A stretch of DNA of 64,000 bases from Dokdonella_A sp044227025 (GTDB taxonomy: Bacteria > Pseudomonadota > Gammaproteobacteria > Xanthomonadales > Rhodanobacteraceae). The stretch covers positions 186,001-250,000 of the forward strand of contig NZ_JBGAFX010000006.1 of NCBI RefSeq assembly GCF_044227025.1, written 5' to 3'. Positions 1 to 8,771 of the stretch are shown piece after piece (within the stretch, counting starts at the first letter, position 1; every line of letters begins with the position of its first letter). The position numbers were made by a program, and so were the translations under genes. The notes beneath the pieces are model-generated. The model was given only the letters and a program-made list of their open reading frames with translations. It searched no databases and had not been told where the DNA came from.

Positions 1-1035
1 CAGCCGCGAAGGCGGGTGCGCGATCAGCGGGCGCGCCATGCGGTAGCGCACGACGTCGTCGCGCAGCTCCGCGGCGTCGCGGTAGCGACGTTCCGGCTCG
101 GTGGCGGTCGCCTTGGCGATGATCCAGTGCAGTTCCGGCGGTGGCGTTGCACCGGCGCCGGCGTCCTGCGGCGATCGTCCGGTGACCAGCTGGCGCAGGA
201 TCACGCCGAGCGCGTGCACGTCGGTCGCGAGCGTGATCGCGCTGCCGTCGAGCTGCTCCGGCGCGCCGTAGCCGGGCGTCATCAGCGGCACCAGCGTGTG
301 CGTCAGCGCGTCGTCCTCGTCGAGCAGGCGCGCAATGCCGAAGTCGAGCACCTTGACCGTGCCGTCGGCGGTCACCAGCACGTTGGCGGGTTTCAGGTCC
401 CGGTGCACGATCAGGGCCCGATGCGCCGCCGCGACGATGCCGCAGACGCGCTCGAACAGCGCGAGGCGCGTGGCGAGATCGGTCGGGCGGCGTTCGCACC
501 AGCGGTCCAGCGGTTCGCCGTCGACGAAATCCATGATGAGGTAGGGCACGCCCTCGGCGCTGACGCCGCCATCGATCAGGCGGGCGATGCCGGGGTCGTC
601 GAAGCGCGCGAGGATGTCGCGTTCGCGCCGGAAGCGTCGGTGCTCGTGCGGGTCGTGGATGCCGCGGCGCAGAAGCTTCACGGCAACTGTCTGGGCGAAA
701 TCACCCTCGACGCGAGCCGCTTCGTAGACCGTGCCCTGGCCACCGCGACCGATGAGGCGCACGAGCTGGAACGCGCCGTAGCGCCGGCCGACGAGGCCGC
801 CGGCGTCGAACTCGTCGGCCGGTTCGTCGAGTCGTTCGATCAGGTCGACCACTTCGCGACGCAGCAGACCGCCGCCGTTCGCATCGGCGGCGAGCATGAT
901 TTCGAGCTCGATGCGGGTCGTGGTGTCGATGGCCTCGCGCTCGAGCCAGGCTTCGCGCTCGCCCGGCGCCATGTCGGCGCAGTGTTCGAACAGGTTGCGC
1001 AGGCGGGCGTAGGCGTCGTGGTCAGCGTTGCTCAT
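1..1035 (-). CDS. Ser/Thr protein kinase, C-terminus outside window
   Basis: Membrane-type eukaryotic-like Ser/Thr kinase, cut by the window edge. The reverse strand reads from ATG at 1035 through a glycine loop (G-R-G-G-Q-G, about residues 97-102), the ATP-binding lysine of AVK near residue 120, the catalytic loop HRDLKPAN, the DFG motif and an APEQ motif. About 80 residues precede the kinase domain and resemble the N-termini of the four other kinases in this window (an L-F-E...R..W-L pattern followed by an acidic ladder). The gene starts 41 bases after the stop of the ECF sigma factor gene at 1077-1598, so the two are probably one operon. A transmembrane segment and TPR-rich C-terminus like those of the relatives would lie beyond position 1. 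The kinase assignment is secure; the substrate is unknown, with the adjacent sigma factor the obvious candidate. Confidence 0.9.
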   Translation of the reverse strand, partial: MSNADHDAYARLRNLFEHCADMAPGEREAWLEREAIDTTTRIELEIMLAADANGGGLLRREVVDLIERLDEPADEFDAGGLVGRRYGAFQLVRLIGRGGQGTVYEAARVEGDFAQTVAVKLLRRGIHDPHEHRRFRRERDILARFDDPGIARLIDGGVSAEGVPYLIMDFVDGEPLDRWCERRPTDLATRLALFERVCGIVAAAHRALIVHRDLKPANVLVTADGTVKVLDFGIARLLDEDDALTHTLVPLMTPGYGAPEQLDGSAITLATDVHALGVILRQLVTGRSPQDAGAGATPPPELHWIIAKATATEPERRYRDAAELRDDVVRYRMARPLIAHPPSRL

Positions 1036-1076
1036 GCGGATACTCGACGAGGAATCGTCGCCGAACGCGACAGGTG

Positions 1077-1598
1077 TCAGCTGGTGAGTTCGCCCTGCAG
1101 CCATGCGCGCGCCACGCGCCAGTCGCGATTGACGGTGCGCAGCGAGACCTCGAGCAGTTCGGCGATGCGCTCGAGTTCGAGGCCGGCGAAGAAATGCAGC
1201 TCCACCACGCGCGCGGCGCGCGGATCGAGCTGGGCGAGGCGGGACAGCGCGGAATCGAGCTCGAGCGCCTGGCTGGCATCGATGCGCACGCCGTCGAGCG
1301 CTCCGGTATCGAACGCGGTGCGCTGCAGGTCGCCGCCATGCTTCGGTCGCAGGTAGCGGCGCGCGTGATCGATCAGCAGGTGGCGCATCGCGCGTGCGGC
1401 GTAGCCGACGTAATCGCGCAGGGCGAGCGCGCCGTCGCGCCGGCAGATGTCGAGGTAGACCTCGTGCACGAGCGCGGTTGTGTTGATCGTGTCGCCAGCG
1501 CCGACGCGTCGACGCTCGCGTCGCGCGACCAGCCGCAGGCGCTGGTAGATGTCGTCGAACGCGGCATCCGCGGTTCGTTCCGCCCCAGCTTCATTCAC
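1077..1598 (-). CDS. ECF sigma factor, TIGR02999/ECF43-like
   Basis: Sigma-70 ECF-type transcription factor of 173 residues. The sigma-2 region contains TTALVHEVYL (Thr40-Thr41) followed by YAARAMRHLLIDHAR. The sigma-4 helix-turn-helix contains LERIAELLEVSLRTVNRDW. Ordinary ECF factors have an acidic D-x-x-D at the place where this one has Thr-Thr. In the ECF43 type (EcfP of Vibrio parahaemolyticus, EcfK of Xanthomonas citri) phosphorylation by a partner Ser/Thr kinase replaces an anti-sigma factor. The GTG start at 1598 is chosen because CCGGAGGGAA lies 8 bases upstream; an ATG one base further in is out of frame. The kinase gene follows after 41 bases. The gene diverges from the beta-helix gene at 1731, leaving 132 bases for promoters of both. 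Family call is confident; the phospho-switch is inferred. Confidence 0.88.
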   Translation of the reverse strand: MNEAGAERTADAAFDDIYQRLRLVARRERRRVGAGDTINTTALVHEVYLDICRRDGALALRDYVGYAARAMRHLLIDHARRYLRPKHGGDLQRTAFDTGALDGVRIDASQALELDSALSRLAQLDPRAARVVELHFFAGLELERIAELLEVSLRTVNRDWRVARAWLQGELTS

Positions 1599-1730
1599 GG
1601 CAACTTCCCTCCGGCGGTCACTGTAGCAGGATGGTCGGAACGAGCGCCCGCGGGTTTCGTGAAAGAGGGATGTCGCTCGCGACGATGGTTGCGCGTCCTT
1701 GTCCGGGACACCCTCATCGAAGAGCGCGCC

Positions 1731-4700
1731 ATGCACCGCCTGCCCGCCTGCCTCCTTGCCGTGGTCGCCGCGTTCGCGGCCGCTCCCGTCCCGGCCGCGA
1801 TCTACACCGTCGGCAGCGGTGCCGGCTGCACCCACGCGACCATCCAGGCCGCGATCGACGCCGCCGATGCCGCCGGCAGCACCGGCGCCGACGAGATCCG
1901 CGTCGCGGGCGGCCCGTATACCGCCCAGGCGCTGAACATGCACATCGCGGCCGCTCATGGCGCGGTCGCCTTGAATGGCGGCTACGCGACCTGCACCAGT
2001 CCGACTCCGACCGTTGGTGCACGCACCATCGTTGGCGGGCGCAGCAGCGGCGCCGACCCGGCGCTGCGCATCAGCGACACGGCGGATGCGACGCTGCGCA
2101 ACCTTGAAATCCGCGACGCCACCAGTGGCGGCGGCCTCGTGGTCGAAACCAATGCGGCGGGCAGTGCCGCGAGCATGGTCGAGCTGGTCGACACGATCGT
2201 CGTGCGCAACGCCAGCGTCAATGGCGGCGGCATCCTGGTCGCGAACTACAACCCGGCCACGCCGCAGGATCGCCTGCAGCTGCGACTGTCCGGCACCAGC
2301 GAGGTTGCGTACAACATCGGACGGGCCCGTGGCGGCGGAATCCATTGCGACTTTGCGACGGTCGCCGTGCAGGATGCTTCGAGCGTGCACGAGAACCAGG
2401 CCGGCGATGCGGGCTTCGCGGGCAGCCACGATGGTGGCGGCGTGTATGCCGACGACTGCCGCCTCGACCTGACATCGAGCGATGTGCGCCTGCTGTACCG
2501 CAACTCGATCGCAGCGGGTGGCCGCGGTGGCGGCCTGTATCTCACCGGCGCGCAGGGCAGCGCCGACTTCTATGCCGTGTCGAGCGGCATGCTCACCTTC
2601 GTGCGCGAGAATCGTGCGGTCGACGGCGGCGGCATTGCGATCGCCGGCGGCGCGCAGGTGCGCATGTTCGGTGGCGGCGGATTGCTCGACAACAGCGCGG
2701 ACGCTTCCGGCGGTGCCGTCTGGATCGCGCCCGGTACCAGCGCTGGTATCGACACGCGCTTCCTCGCACAGAGCACGCTCGAAGGCGCGCCGGAAAATGC
2801 CGTTGCGTGCCCGAGTCCGGAATTTTGCAGCATGATCCGCGGCAATCGCGTGGTGGATGTCGGTGGCCATTCCGGCATCGGCGCCGCCTTGCTGATCGAC
2901 ACCGCTGACGGCGGCACCGCCCATGCGACGCTCCGCGGCGTGCGCATCGAGCAGAACGACGGCTTCAGCCTGCTGCAGCAGGGCACGTCGCGCAGCCGCG
3001 TCACGCTCGACGGCGTGCTCGTCACCGACAACCACGTCGACGGCGGTTTCGCCGCCATCGTCGGCCTCGGTCCCGACACAGCGGTCGTCGTGCAGTCGAC
3101 CACGATCGCGAACAACACTATCGCGGCGGGCACCCTCGTATTCGGCACGCCGACCACCTGCGACGTCGCCGACGACGAGGTCGGCATCCACCTGCGCCGC
3201 AGCATCATCTGGCAGCCGGGACATGGCCTGCTGTTCTCGCTGTTCGAGCCGCCGCAGGCGAACTGTTTCGACGACCTCGTCGCGAACGATTTCGGCATGC
3301 TGGGTGCCGGCGCCGATCGCCTCGTTGCAGATCCCTTGTTCGAGAACGTCGCCGGCGGCAACTATCGGCTCTCCGCGAGCTCGCCGGCACTCGACTTCGC
3401 GCCGGCGCATGCAGGCGATGCGACGCTCGACAATGGCGCGCGTGTGATCGACCTGCCCGCTGTCACGAACCTGTTCGGCCCGCAGGACCTTGGTGCGTTC
3501 GAGCGCGTCTACTCGCCAACGGTGACCGCATCGGTCACCGGCACAGGCGGCACGATCACGCCATCTTCGCAAGCGGTTGTGTACGGGCAAGTGGCGCACC
3601 TTGGCGTGTTCGCCTTCGGCGGATACCACGCAATCCTGCCGTTCGGCGGCGACTGCCCCGTGGGCACGCTCGACGGCGCCAACTACACGACCGGTCCGAT
3701 CACGGCGGCTTGCTCGGTGGTCGCTTCCTTCATCCACGGGACGACGATCACGCTCGCCAGTTCGGCGGAGCCGAGCGTGTACGGCCAGAGCGTGACCTTT
3801 ACCGCGACGCTGGCCGCCGCGGCACCGACCGGCAGCGTCACGTTCCGCGATGGCGCCACGGTGCTCGGGTCCGCACCACTCAGCGGCGTCTCGGCGAATT
3901 TCACGACGACCGCGCTTGGCGTCGGCGCGCACTCGATCACTGCGCAGTATGCCGGCGACGCGCAGAACACGCCGGCGACCTCGCCGGCCCTCGCGCAGAC
4001 CGTCAACCGCGCTGCGACGATCACGACGATCTTGCCGACTACACCGATCCGCCTCGGCCAGGCTGCGACGATCATCGCGACCGTGTCCGCAGCCTCGCCC
4101 GGCAGCGGCACGCCGACCGGCACGATCGAGGTGCTGGTCGGTTTCGGCTCCGGCTCCGGCGGTTGCACGATCACGCTGCCGGCGGCGAGCTGCACGCTGA
4201 CGCCTCTCAACGTGACCGGCGTACTGACGCTGTCGGCCAGCTACTCCGGCGACGCGCAATTCAGCGCGAGCGTCGGCACGCAGACGCTGCAGGTCACGCC
4301 GCAGTTCGTCGGCGGCACCATCACCGGCCTCACTGCCGAACCGCTCGTGCTGCGACTGTCCGTCGGTGGCGACGAGGTGCAGGTCATCGGTGCGCCGATC
4401 GGTGCGAGCACGTTCGCGTTCAGCACGGCGGTCGCGGTCGGCGCGAGCTACACGGTCAACGTCGCCACGCATCCGGGCGGCCTGTTCTGCACCGTCAGCA
4501 ACGGCAGTGGCACGATGCCGGCCGGCGACGTGGCGAGCGTTGCCGTCGCCTGTTCGAGCGCGCCGCACGCGATCCTGTCGGTCGCCGTCAATGATGGCAT
4601 CGTCTACGCGCGTTACGGCCAGACACTGGTGTACAGCGTGACGCTGACCAACGCCGGCAACGCGGATGCGAGCGCCGTCGCGGTCACCGCGCTCGCGAGC

Positions 4701-4964
4701 CCGGGCCTCGACACCTCCGCACTGACCTGGACCTGCGTTGCGGGCAGCGGCGGCGCGGCTTGCGGTGCAAGCGGTGTCGGCGGCCTTGCGGACAACGCAG
4801 CGCTTCCGATCGGTCGCAGCGTTACCTACACCGTGATCGTACCCGTGCTCGCCACGACCGCCGAGCCAAGGGTCCGCTTCGAAGTCCGCGCGAACGGCGA
4901 CGAAGCGATGCAAAGCGACAGCGACACGCTGGTGCTGCTGCGCAACGGCTTCGATGGCACGTGA
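1731..4964 (+). CDS. Secreted beta-helix protein with Ig-like and DUF11-like domains and RNGFD tail
   Basis: Secreted protein of 1077 residues. A signal peptide (MHRLPACLLAVV..., cleavage probably near residue 22) is followed by a right-handed beta-helix of glycine-rich turns to about residue 580, ending in the FGPQDLGAFE block typical of beta-helix proteins just before their anchor region (choice-of-anchor Q-like). Two bacterial Ig-like repeats (VTFRDGATVLG type) lie near residues 675-860, a further beta domain near 860-945, and a DUF11-like domain (LTNAGNADASAVAV) near 947-1060. The last residues are LLRNGFDGT, a variant of the tail shared with other secreted proteins here. It is a tandem paralogue of the next gene (both begin MHRLPA and share GCTHA.IQ) but has gained the Ig/DUF11 extension. 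No enzyme active site was recognised; adhesion or surface display is the likeliest role. The upstream RBS is weak. Confidence 0.85.
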   Translation: MHRLPACLLAVVAAFAAAPVPAAIYTVGSGAGCTHATIQAAIDAADAAGSTGADEIRVAGGPYTAQALNMHIAAAHGAVALNGGYATCTSPTPTVGARTIVGGRSSGADPALRISDTADATLRNLEIRDATSGGGLVVETNAAGSAASMVELVDTIVVRNASVNGGGILVANYNPATPQDRLQLRLSGTSEVAYNIGRARGGGIHCDFATVAVQDASSVHENQAGDAGFAGSHDGGGVYADDCRLDLTSSDVRLLYRNSIAAGGRGGGLYLTGAQGSADFYAVSSGMLTFVRENRAVDGGGIAIAGGAQVRMFGGGGLLDNSADASGGAVWIAPGTSAGIDTRFLAQSTLEGAPENAVACPSPEFCSMIRGNRVVDVGGHSGIGAALLIDTADGGTAHATLRGVRIEQNDGFSLLQQGTSRSRVTLDGVLVTDNHVDGGFAAIVGLGPDTAVVVQSTTIANNTIAAGTLVFGTPTTCDVADDEVGIHLRRSIIWQPGHGLLFSLFEPPQANCFDDLVANDFGMLGAGADRLVADPLFENVAGGNYRLSASSPALDFAPAHAGDATLDNGARVIDLPAVTNLFGPQDLGAFERVYSPTVTASVTGTGGTITPSSQAVVYGQVAHLGVFAFGGYHAILPFGGDCPVGTLDGANYTTGPITAACSVVASFIHGTTITLASSAEPSVYGQSVTFTATLAAAAPTGSVTFRDGATVLGSAPLSGVSANFTTTALGVGAHSITAQYAGDAQNTPATSPALAQTVNRAATITTILPTTPIRLGQAATIIATVSAASPGSGTPTGTIEVLVGFGSGSGGCTITLPAASCTLTPLNVTGVLTLSASYSGDAQFSASVGTQTLQVTPQFVGGTITGLTAEPLVLRLSVGGDEVQVIGAPIGASTFAFSTAVAVGASYTVNVATHPGGLFCTVSNGSGTMPAGDVASVAVACSSAPHAILSVAVNDGIVYARYGQTLVYSVTLTNAGNADASAVAVTALASPGLDTSALTWTCVAGSGGAACGASGVGGLADNAALPIGRSVTYTVIVPVLATTAEPRVRFEVRANGDEAMQSDSDTLVLLRNGFDGT

Positions 4965-5032
4965 CGGCGCCGCGAAATCCTTAAGTTCCCCCGGGCACAG
5001 GGACGTGCCGTTTCCCACCGAGAGAGTCGACC

Positions 5033-6799
5033 ATGCATCGCCTGCCTGCCCTCATCGCTTCCCTCGCAGTCATCTCGTTCTCGACACCGGCGGCCGCCGC
5101 GGTCTATCGCGTCGGCAGCGGCCCCGGCTGCACGCATGCGTCGATCCAGACCGCGATCGGCGCCGCGGCCGTGACCACTGCCGACGACGAGATCCGCCTC
5201 AGCGCGACGCTCGCCTATTCGCAGCAGGCGTTGCTCGTCGACCAGGTGCAGGGCGTGCTCGTGTTGGCCGGCGGCTACGCCAGTTGCAGCGACGCCGTAC
5301 CGCTGGCGGGTGCGCGCACGGTGATCGACGGCGACGGCAACTCTCCCGTGCTGCGCATCAACGCGACGCGCACGGTCGCACTGCAACGGCTCGACATCCA
5401 GGGTGGCGGCACCGCGGGTCGCGGTGGCGGCATCTACGCAACAGGCGGCGATGGCGCGGTGCTGGCGCTGTCCAATACCCTGGTGCGGGGCAATCAGGCC
5501 TATGCGGGCGGCGGCATTGCCGTACTCAACAGCGATGCGAACGCTGACCCCGCCAGCATGCAGTTGCTGCTGTTCGGCGATTCCGCCGTCACCAGCAATT
5601 CGGCGGTGGCCGGCGGCGGCGTGCAGTGCATCGGTGCGACGGTGCACCTGTTCGACAGCACGCACGTCTCGCTGAATACCGCGACGGACTACGGTGGTGG
5701 CATCTACGCGCTGGACTGCCGTCTGGAAATCGGGTCGCGCGGCATCGGCGGCGCCGTGCTGTGGGCGAACAGCGCTGGCGGCGACGGCGGCGGCCTGTAC
5801 CTGTACGGTGCCCGCGGCGACGCCGACATCTATACGATCGACGCATCGATGCCGGCGCGTATCCTGGGCAACAGCGCGGCGCGAGGCGGTGCCATCGCGC
5901 TGGCACGCGACGCGCACCTGCGCCTGTCCGAAACGAACCTCGAGGACAATACCGCGTCGGTCGCGGGAGGCGCCGTGCTGGTTGAAGCGGCCACCGACGC
6001 GAGCGGGGACACGCGCTTCACGATGCAGGGATCGACCGACGGCGCGCCCGCGGCGGCGGTCCGATGCGCCGATCCGGAAAGCTGCAACCGCATGCGCGGC
6101 AACCGGGCGATCGATGGCGGCTTCCGCAAGCCGGGTGCGGCGATCGTCGTCGCCAGCCCCGTCGCGCATGCCGCGCACGCGATGTTCAGGGGCACGCGCA
6201 TCGACGACAGCTTCGGCGAATCGCTGGTGCGACATGGAGGCGACTACGGCCAGGTCGCGTTCAACGGCGCCCTGATCGTCGACAACAATGTCGGTGGCGC
6301 GCTGCTTGATGCGCCGGGCGCGGCGAATTCCCTGGTCCTGACCGCGACGACGATCACCTACAACGCGATTGGCCCCGGGCGCGGCGTCATCGCCGGTGCC
6401 GGCGGCTGCGATCCCGAGGACGACGTGCGCGGGACGTACGCGCAGCTCGACATCGTCTGGCAGCCCGAAAACGCACTGATCGAACCGACCTCGGCGCTGC
6501 GGTCGGGCTGCTTCCAGTATCTGGTCGCCAACGACTTCGGCAGTTTGCCGCCGGCGGCGGAGCGCGTCGTCGCCGATCCGCTGTTCCGCGACGCGGCCGC
6601 CGGCGACTACCGCTTGTCGCTCGGCTCGATCGCGGTCGATTTCGCGCCGGCGACCGCGCAAACGGCGACGCGCGACGGCGGGCCCCGCGTGTTCGACTTC
6701 ACCAACCTTCAGGACCGCTTCGGCCCGCAGGACCTGGGCGCCTATGAATTCGCACCGGACCTCATCTTCGCCGACGGCTTCGAGCCGGTCGGAAATTGA
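5033..6799 (+). CDS. Secreted beta-helix protein with IFADGFE tail
   Basis: Secreted protein of 588 residues made of a signal peptide (MHRLPALIASLAV...AAA, about residues 1-23) and a parallel beta-helix with repeated GGG turns (AGGGVQC, DYGGGIYA, GDGGGLYL). The helix closes with FGPQDLGAYE and the protein ends DLIFADGFEPVGN. It is a close paralogue of the preceding gene without the Ig and DUF11 modules. Only 68 bases separate them, so they may be co-transcribed. The start at 5033 follows ACCGAGAGAG at a reasonable distance and aligns with the start of the neighbour. The function is not known; pectate-lyase-like folds occur in both polysaccharide lyases and adhesins, and no catalytic residues were identified. 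Confidence 0.85.
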   Translation: MHRLPALIASLAVISFSTPAAAAVYRVGSGPGCTHASIQTAIGAAAVTTADDEIRLSATLAYSQQALLVDQVQGVLVLAGGYASCSDAVPLAGARTVIDGDGNSPVLRINATRTVALQRLDIQGGGTAGRGGGIYATGGDGAVLALSNTLVRGNQAYAGGGIAVLNSDANADPASMQLLLFGDSAVTSNSAVAGGGVQCIGATVHLFDSTHVSLNTATDYGGGIYALDCRLEIGSRGIGGAVLWANSAGGDGGGLYLYGARGDADIYTIDASMPARILGNSAARGGAIALARDAHLRLSETNLEDNTASVAGGAVLVEAATDASGDTRFTMQGSTDGAPAAAVRCADPESCNRMRGNRAIDGGFRKPGAAIVVASPVAHAAHAMFRGTRIDDSFGESLVRHGGDYGQVAFNGALIVDNNVGGALLDAPGAANSLVLTATTITYNAIGPGRGVIAGAGGCDPEDDVRGTYAQLDIVWQPENALIEPTSALRSGCFQYLVANDFGSLPPAAERVVADPLFRDAAAGDYRLSLGSIAVDFAPATAQTATRDGGPRVFDFTNLQDRFGPQDLGAYEFAPDLIFADGFEPVGN

Positions 6800-6917
6800 C
6801 CCGGACGCCGCCCGCGCGGCGGGAATGCGTCCGCTCAGCCGGCGATGTCACATTGGGCAGCCGGATTCCCTGCGCTTTGGCGTTCCCTCACATTGGACGC
6901 CAAATCGGGGTACTGCC

Positions 6918-7976
6918 ATGCGCCACAAGATCCTGCTCGCCCTCGTGTTCACGATCGCATCCGTGCCGATCGCGCACGCCGCCACGTTCTGCGTCGGCAC
7001 CGCCGCTGCGCTGCAGACCGCATTCACGACCGCCGGCAACAACGGCGAGAGCAACACGATCTCGATCCGCTCCGGCACGTACCTCGCGACGAGCTCCGGC
7101 GGGTTCTTCTACAACCGCATTGCCGGCAGCGGTTCGCTCGATATCGAAGGCGGCTGGAATGCCGGTTGCACGACGCAGACGCCGGATGCGAGCCTGACCA
7201 CGCTCGACGGGCAGTCGATGTACCACGTGATGTACGTGGGCGTGGCCGGCGATCCGCAGGCAACGATCACCGTGCGCAATCTGACATTCCTGCATGGCGT
7301 GGGGGCCACTGGCGGCGCGGCCGCGCTGAATGCCCACGCGCCCGCCGAGCTGCGCGTGGAGAACTGCCGGTTCCGGCTCAACACGTCCGACACGCCAGGG
7401 TCGGGCCAGGCGATCGTCTACCTGTCGACGGACACCGGGCCGATGTATTTCATCGGCAACGTGGTTGCGAACAATTCGGCCTTGGGTGCGGAGTACGTGG
7501 CGGGCTTCGATCTGAGCGCCGGTTCCGCATTCGACGTCTACCTCAACGACAACACGATCGCGGACAACACGTTCGATACCACCCCTTCCTCCGCTGGCGC
7601 GGTGTTCCTCAGCCCGATCGCGAACATGACGTTGTCCAACAACATCCTGTGGGGCAATGGCGGCGCCGAATTCGACCAGAACATCACGCTGCACCCGTTG
7701 ATGCTCAACAACGACGTCGACGTGCTCAATGTGTCCCCGGCCAGCGGCAGCGCCGGCAACCGCAACCAGGACCCGCAGTTCGTCAACCCGAACAACCACC
7801 ACCTGCAGGCGACGTCGCCGCTGTACAACGCCGGCCACAACCTGCCCGCGGGCGGCGTCGGCACCGTCGACCTCGACGGCAATCCGCGCGTGCAGTTCGG
7901 GATCGTCGACATCGGTGCGTATGAGATGCAGGTGCAGCCGGACCTGATTTTCGCGAACGGTTTCGACGGTGCGTGA
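6918..7976 (+). CDS. Secreted beta-helix-like protein with IFANGFD tail
   Basis: Secreted protein of 352 residues. The signal peptide (MRHKILLALVFTIASVPIAHA) precedes a short beta-helix of the same superfamily as the two upstream genes. Near the end it has GTVDLDGNPR and DIGAYEM, then the terminal DLIFANGFDGA. It is about 60 percent of the length of its neighbour, with fewer turns, but carries the same closing block and tail. The ATG at 6918 is chosen because it begins a clean signal peptide; upstream in-frame codons do not encode one. A direct repeat TCACATTGG occurs at 6848 and 6888, 40 bases apart, just upstream. No enzymatic motif was recognised. Confidence 0.82.
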   Translation: MRHKILLALVFTIASVPIAHAATFCVGTAAALQTAFTTAGNNGESNTISIRSGTYLATSSGGFFYNRIAGSGSLDIEGGWNAGCTTQTPDASLTTLDGQSMYHVMYVGVAGDPQATITVRNLTFLHGVGATGGAAALNAHAPAELRVENCRFRLNTSDTPGSGQAIVYLSTDTGPMYFIGNVVANNSALGAEYVAGFDLSAGSAFDVYLNDNTIADNTFDTTPSSAGAVFLSPIANMTLSNNILWGNGGAEFDQNITLHPLMLNNDVDVLNVSPASGSAGNRNQDPQFVNPNNHHLQATSPLYNAGHNLPAGGVGTVDLDGNPRVQFGIVDIGAYEMQVQPDLIFANGFDGA

Positions 7977-8039
7977 GGGCTACCCCCGAACGGCCGTGCC
8001 GGTGCCGCATTGCCGCGGCGCCCCCCGCGTGGCAACGTA

Positions 8040-8058
8040 GCGCCCCACTGGGGGGCGC
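8040..8058 (+). promoter_or_regulatory. Hairpin covering the ribosome binding site of the sigma factor gene
   Basis: The arms GCGCCCC (8040-8046) and GGGGCGC (8052-8058) pair perfectly across a five-base loop. The right arm is the only purine-rich Shine-Dalgarno candidate and abuts the ATG at 8059. Folding would hide the binding site, so translation of the sigma factor could be limited by this structure. The pairing is seen directly; the regulatory role is inferred. Confidence 0.5.
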
Positions 8059-8610
8059 ATGGCCGAAATCACCGAACTGATCGGAAGGGCGCGCGGCGGT
8101 GACCGCGAAGCCTCCGAGCGCGTGTTCGCCCTGCTCTATGACGAGTTGCGCCGGCTTGCCGCGGGACAGCTGCGCGGCGAGCAGGCGATGCGCACGACCT
8201 CGCTCGTGCACGAGGCCTACCTCAAGCTGGCCCAGCACGGTGCGATCGAGGTCAACGACCGTGGGCATTATTTCGCGGTCGCCGCGCGCGTGATGCGCCA
8301 GATCGTGATCGACCACGTGCGCGCACGCGCGGCGCTGCGTCGTGGCGGCAACCAGGCCGTCGGCTCGCTTGACACGACCGCGCTGCAGGCTGCGGCCGAG
8401 GATCGCGGCGAGGAAGTGCTGGCGCTCGACGAGGCGCTGCACCGCCTCGCGGAACTCGACGCGCCGCTCGCGGCGCTGGTGGAGATGCGTTTCTACGCCG
8501 GCCTCGAACTGGCCGAGATCGCCAGCGTGCAGGATCGGTCCGAGCGCTCGCTCAAGCGCGACTGGCGCCGCGCGCGTGCGTTCCTGCAGCGCGAGATCGC
8601 CGGTGCGTAG
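8059..8610 (+). CDS. ECF sigma factor, TIGR02999/ECF43-like
   Basis: Sigma factor of 183 residues. The sigma-2 region contains MRTTSLVHEAYLKLA with Thr46-Thr47, and FAVAARVMRQIVIDHVRARAA. The sigma-4 region contains FYAGLELAEIASVQDRSERSLKRDW. The Thr-Thr pair takes the place of the acidic residues of typical ECF factors, as in phosphorylation-dependent ECF43 proteins. The two kinase genes at 8772 and 11533 follow on the same strand after 161 bases. A stem-loop at 8040-8058 covers the ribosome binding region. It differs from the other two sigma factors here in having SLVHEAYLKL rather than ALVHE, so the three are probably not recent duplicates. Confidence 0.9.
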   Translation: MAEITELIGRARGGDREASERVFALLYDELRRLAAGQLRGEQAMRTTSLVHEAYLKLAQHGAIEVNDRGHYFAVAARVMRQIVIDHVRARAALRRGGNQAVGSLDTTALQAAAEDRGEEVLALDEALHRLAELDAPLAALVEMRFYAGLELAEIASVQDRSERSLKRDWRRARAFLQREIAGA

Positions 8611-8771
8611 GGTCGAGCGGGCAGGGTAGGGAGGAGCGGGCATGCGGGGCGGGTCAAGCGTGTGGCGCGAGCCCCCTCGGCACCCGAGAGCCACAGGCAA
8701 GGCGGATCGAGTCGCATGCCGCGGCATCCCGGCGGCCCGCGCGACCCGCGTACCGCGCTACGGAGGAAACG

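Noticed and set aside
16..1356. Long plus-strand open frame
   Set aside because: It is the antisense shadow of the kinase and sigma genes, which carry complete motifs on the minus strand.
1637..1660. GGAAC-N16-CGT resembling an ECF promoter before the 1731 gene
   Set aside because: Similar spacing was not found upstream of the other tail-bearing genes I inspected. In GC-rich DNA one such match is expected by chance.
1074..1730. Upstream extension of the 1731 beta-helix gene to 1074 in the same open frame
   Set aside because: This part is antisense to the sigma factor gene, encodes no signal peptide and is explained by high GC content removing stop codons. The signal peptide begins at 1731.
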